Made by a program: the position numbers and the translations under genes
In this document: piece after piece, positions 63,727-64,000 of the stretch
Layout of the letters: the number at the start of each line of letters is the position of its first letter
Numbering within the stretch: the first letter of the stretch is position 1
The notes under the pieces: model-generated
What the model saw: the letters and a program-made list of their open reading frames with translations, nothing else
Told to the model about the DNA's origin: nothing
Database searches by the model: none
NCBI GenBank assembly: GCA_015146655.1
Contig: VKHL01000039.1
Location: 146,868-210,867 of the forward strand
Origin: Ochromonas danica
Taxonomy: Eukaryota; Sar; Chrysophyceae; Chromulinales; Chromulinaceae
Reading direction: 5' to 3'
Length of the DNA: 64,000 bases

Positions 63727-64000
63727 ATGACTTCAAAGCATATTGATGATGAGTCCTCCATAACAACAAGGAATGATATGGTAGTGATTGACTTAGATTT
63801 ACACTATTGTTTAATTTGTCAAAGTTATCTTGATTGTCCTCATACTCTCTTACAACAACAATCTGACAATAACAATAACAATGACAATGACAATGGCAAT
63901 GACAATGACAATGGCAATGACAATGGTGGTGGTGGTGGTGGTGGTGGTGGTGGTGGTGGTGGTGGTGGTGGTGGTGGTGGTGGTGGTGGTGGTGGTGGTG
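63727..64000 (+). CDS. Partial gene, possible Cys-rich zinc-binding (RING-like) protein, 3' truncated by window edge
   Basis: ATG at 63727 and an open frame to the window end (91 codons). Residues 24-40 read DLHYCLICQSYLDCPHTLL, with CxxC then C-P-H, as in the first half of a RING or similar zinc finger, but the second half is out of view. It then enters Gln/Asn/Asp-rich sequence and about 25 Gly from a (GGT)n tract that is in frame. Coding status is inferred from the open frame and position in a divergent promoter. Confidence 0.5.
   Translation, partial: MTSKHIDDESSITTRNDMVVIDLDLHYCLICQSYLDCPHTLLQQQSDNNNNNDNDNGNDNDNGNDNGGGGGGGGGGGGGGGGGGGGGGGGG
63865..64000 (+). repeat. AAT/GAC/GGC then (GGT)n simple repeat at window edge
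   Basis: Hexameric AATGAC/AATGGC-type units to about 63924, then about 25 uninterrupted GGT units to the last base. The tract may continue beyond the window or mark an assembly end. Confidence 0.95.

Overview
This is a gene-dense nuclear segment from a eukaryotic microbe, most likely a flagellated alga with a red-derived complex plastid (stramenopile type). The reasons are as follows. Genes carry short GT-AG introns (48-105 bp), usually with a GTAAG-type donor. A TypA/BipA GTPase begins with a signal peptide followed by Ala-Phe, the signature of secondary-plastid targeting. Cilium or flagellum proteins are present (a DNAAF5-like HEAT protein and a CCDC81-type HU domain protein with calcyphosin EF-hands). 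The base composition is AT-rich, with Asn/Gln/Ser/Thr-rich low-complexity tracts. The species cannot be named from the sequence alone. I see about 29 protein genes, no rRNA, no transposon and no CRISPR array. tRNA genes were only looked for by eye and none was recognised.

Layout. 1-5.4 kb: 3' part of a membrane-anchored GH36 alpha-galactosidase-like enzyme. 5.7-7.0 kb (-): family II pyrophosphatase, copy 1. 7.5-9.0 kb (-): TPR protein. 9.1-10.0 kb (+): SGNH hydrolase. 10.3-12.5 kb (+): DDX52/Rok1 helicase. 13.1-15.1 kb (+): plastid TypA/BipA. 15.4-16.7 kb (-): mitotic-type cyclin. 17.5-20.3 kb (-): tandem twin of an unknown membrane protein. 20.5-21.6 kb (-): DPH5. 21.7-23.0 kb (+): SpoU methyltransferase. 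23.1-25.8 kb (-): cyclic-nucleotide-dependent kinase. 26.2-28.3 kb (+): TM9 protein. 28.6-29.9 kb (-): DGAT2. 30.2-31.1 kb (+): unknown secreted or membrane protein. 31.2-32.1 kb (-): HSD17B10-like SDR. 32.5-34.0 kb (+): Sel1-repeat protein. 34.5-38.2 kb (-): HU/EF-hand protein. 38.8-43.4 kb (-): three tandem copies of an undescribed two-exon family with a 1,724 bp period. 44.6-47.3 kb (+): calpain. 47.5-48.9 kb (-): class I HDAC. 49.4-51.0 kb (+): zinc CDF transporter. 51.3-52.6 kb (-): AlkB-like dioxygenase. 53.3-56.1 kb (-): DNAAF5. 56.5-57.7 kb (+): pyrophosphatase copy 2. 58.1-58.8 kb (-): unknown. 59.0-60.0 kb (+): fourth, diverged member of the array family. 60.9-62.3 kb (+): acyl-protein-thioesterase-like enzyme. 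62.5-63.5 kb (-): Ubc6-type E2 with a signal-like N terminus. 63.7 kb to the edge (+): partial gene running into a (GGT)n tract.

The genes do not form one pathway; the set is mixed housekeeping (RNA helicase, diphthamide synthesis, lipid synthesis, ER quality control, metal transport) with a flagellar component. The most striking property is repeated sequence homogenisation between duplicated sequences. The inverted pyrophosphatase pair shares patches including an almost unchanged intron. The twin membrane genes share about 648 identical bases with a diverged 3' end. Two modules inside the HU/EF-hand gene share about 252 identical bases. The three array copies have start codons spaced exactly 1,724 bp apart. 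These patterns suggest frequent gene conversion or very recent duplication in this genome. The array family itself matches no family I can name and is the best candidate here for something undescribed.
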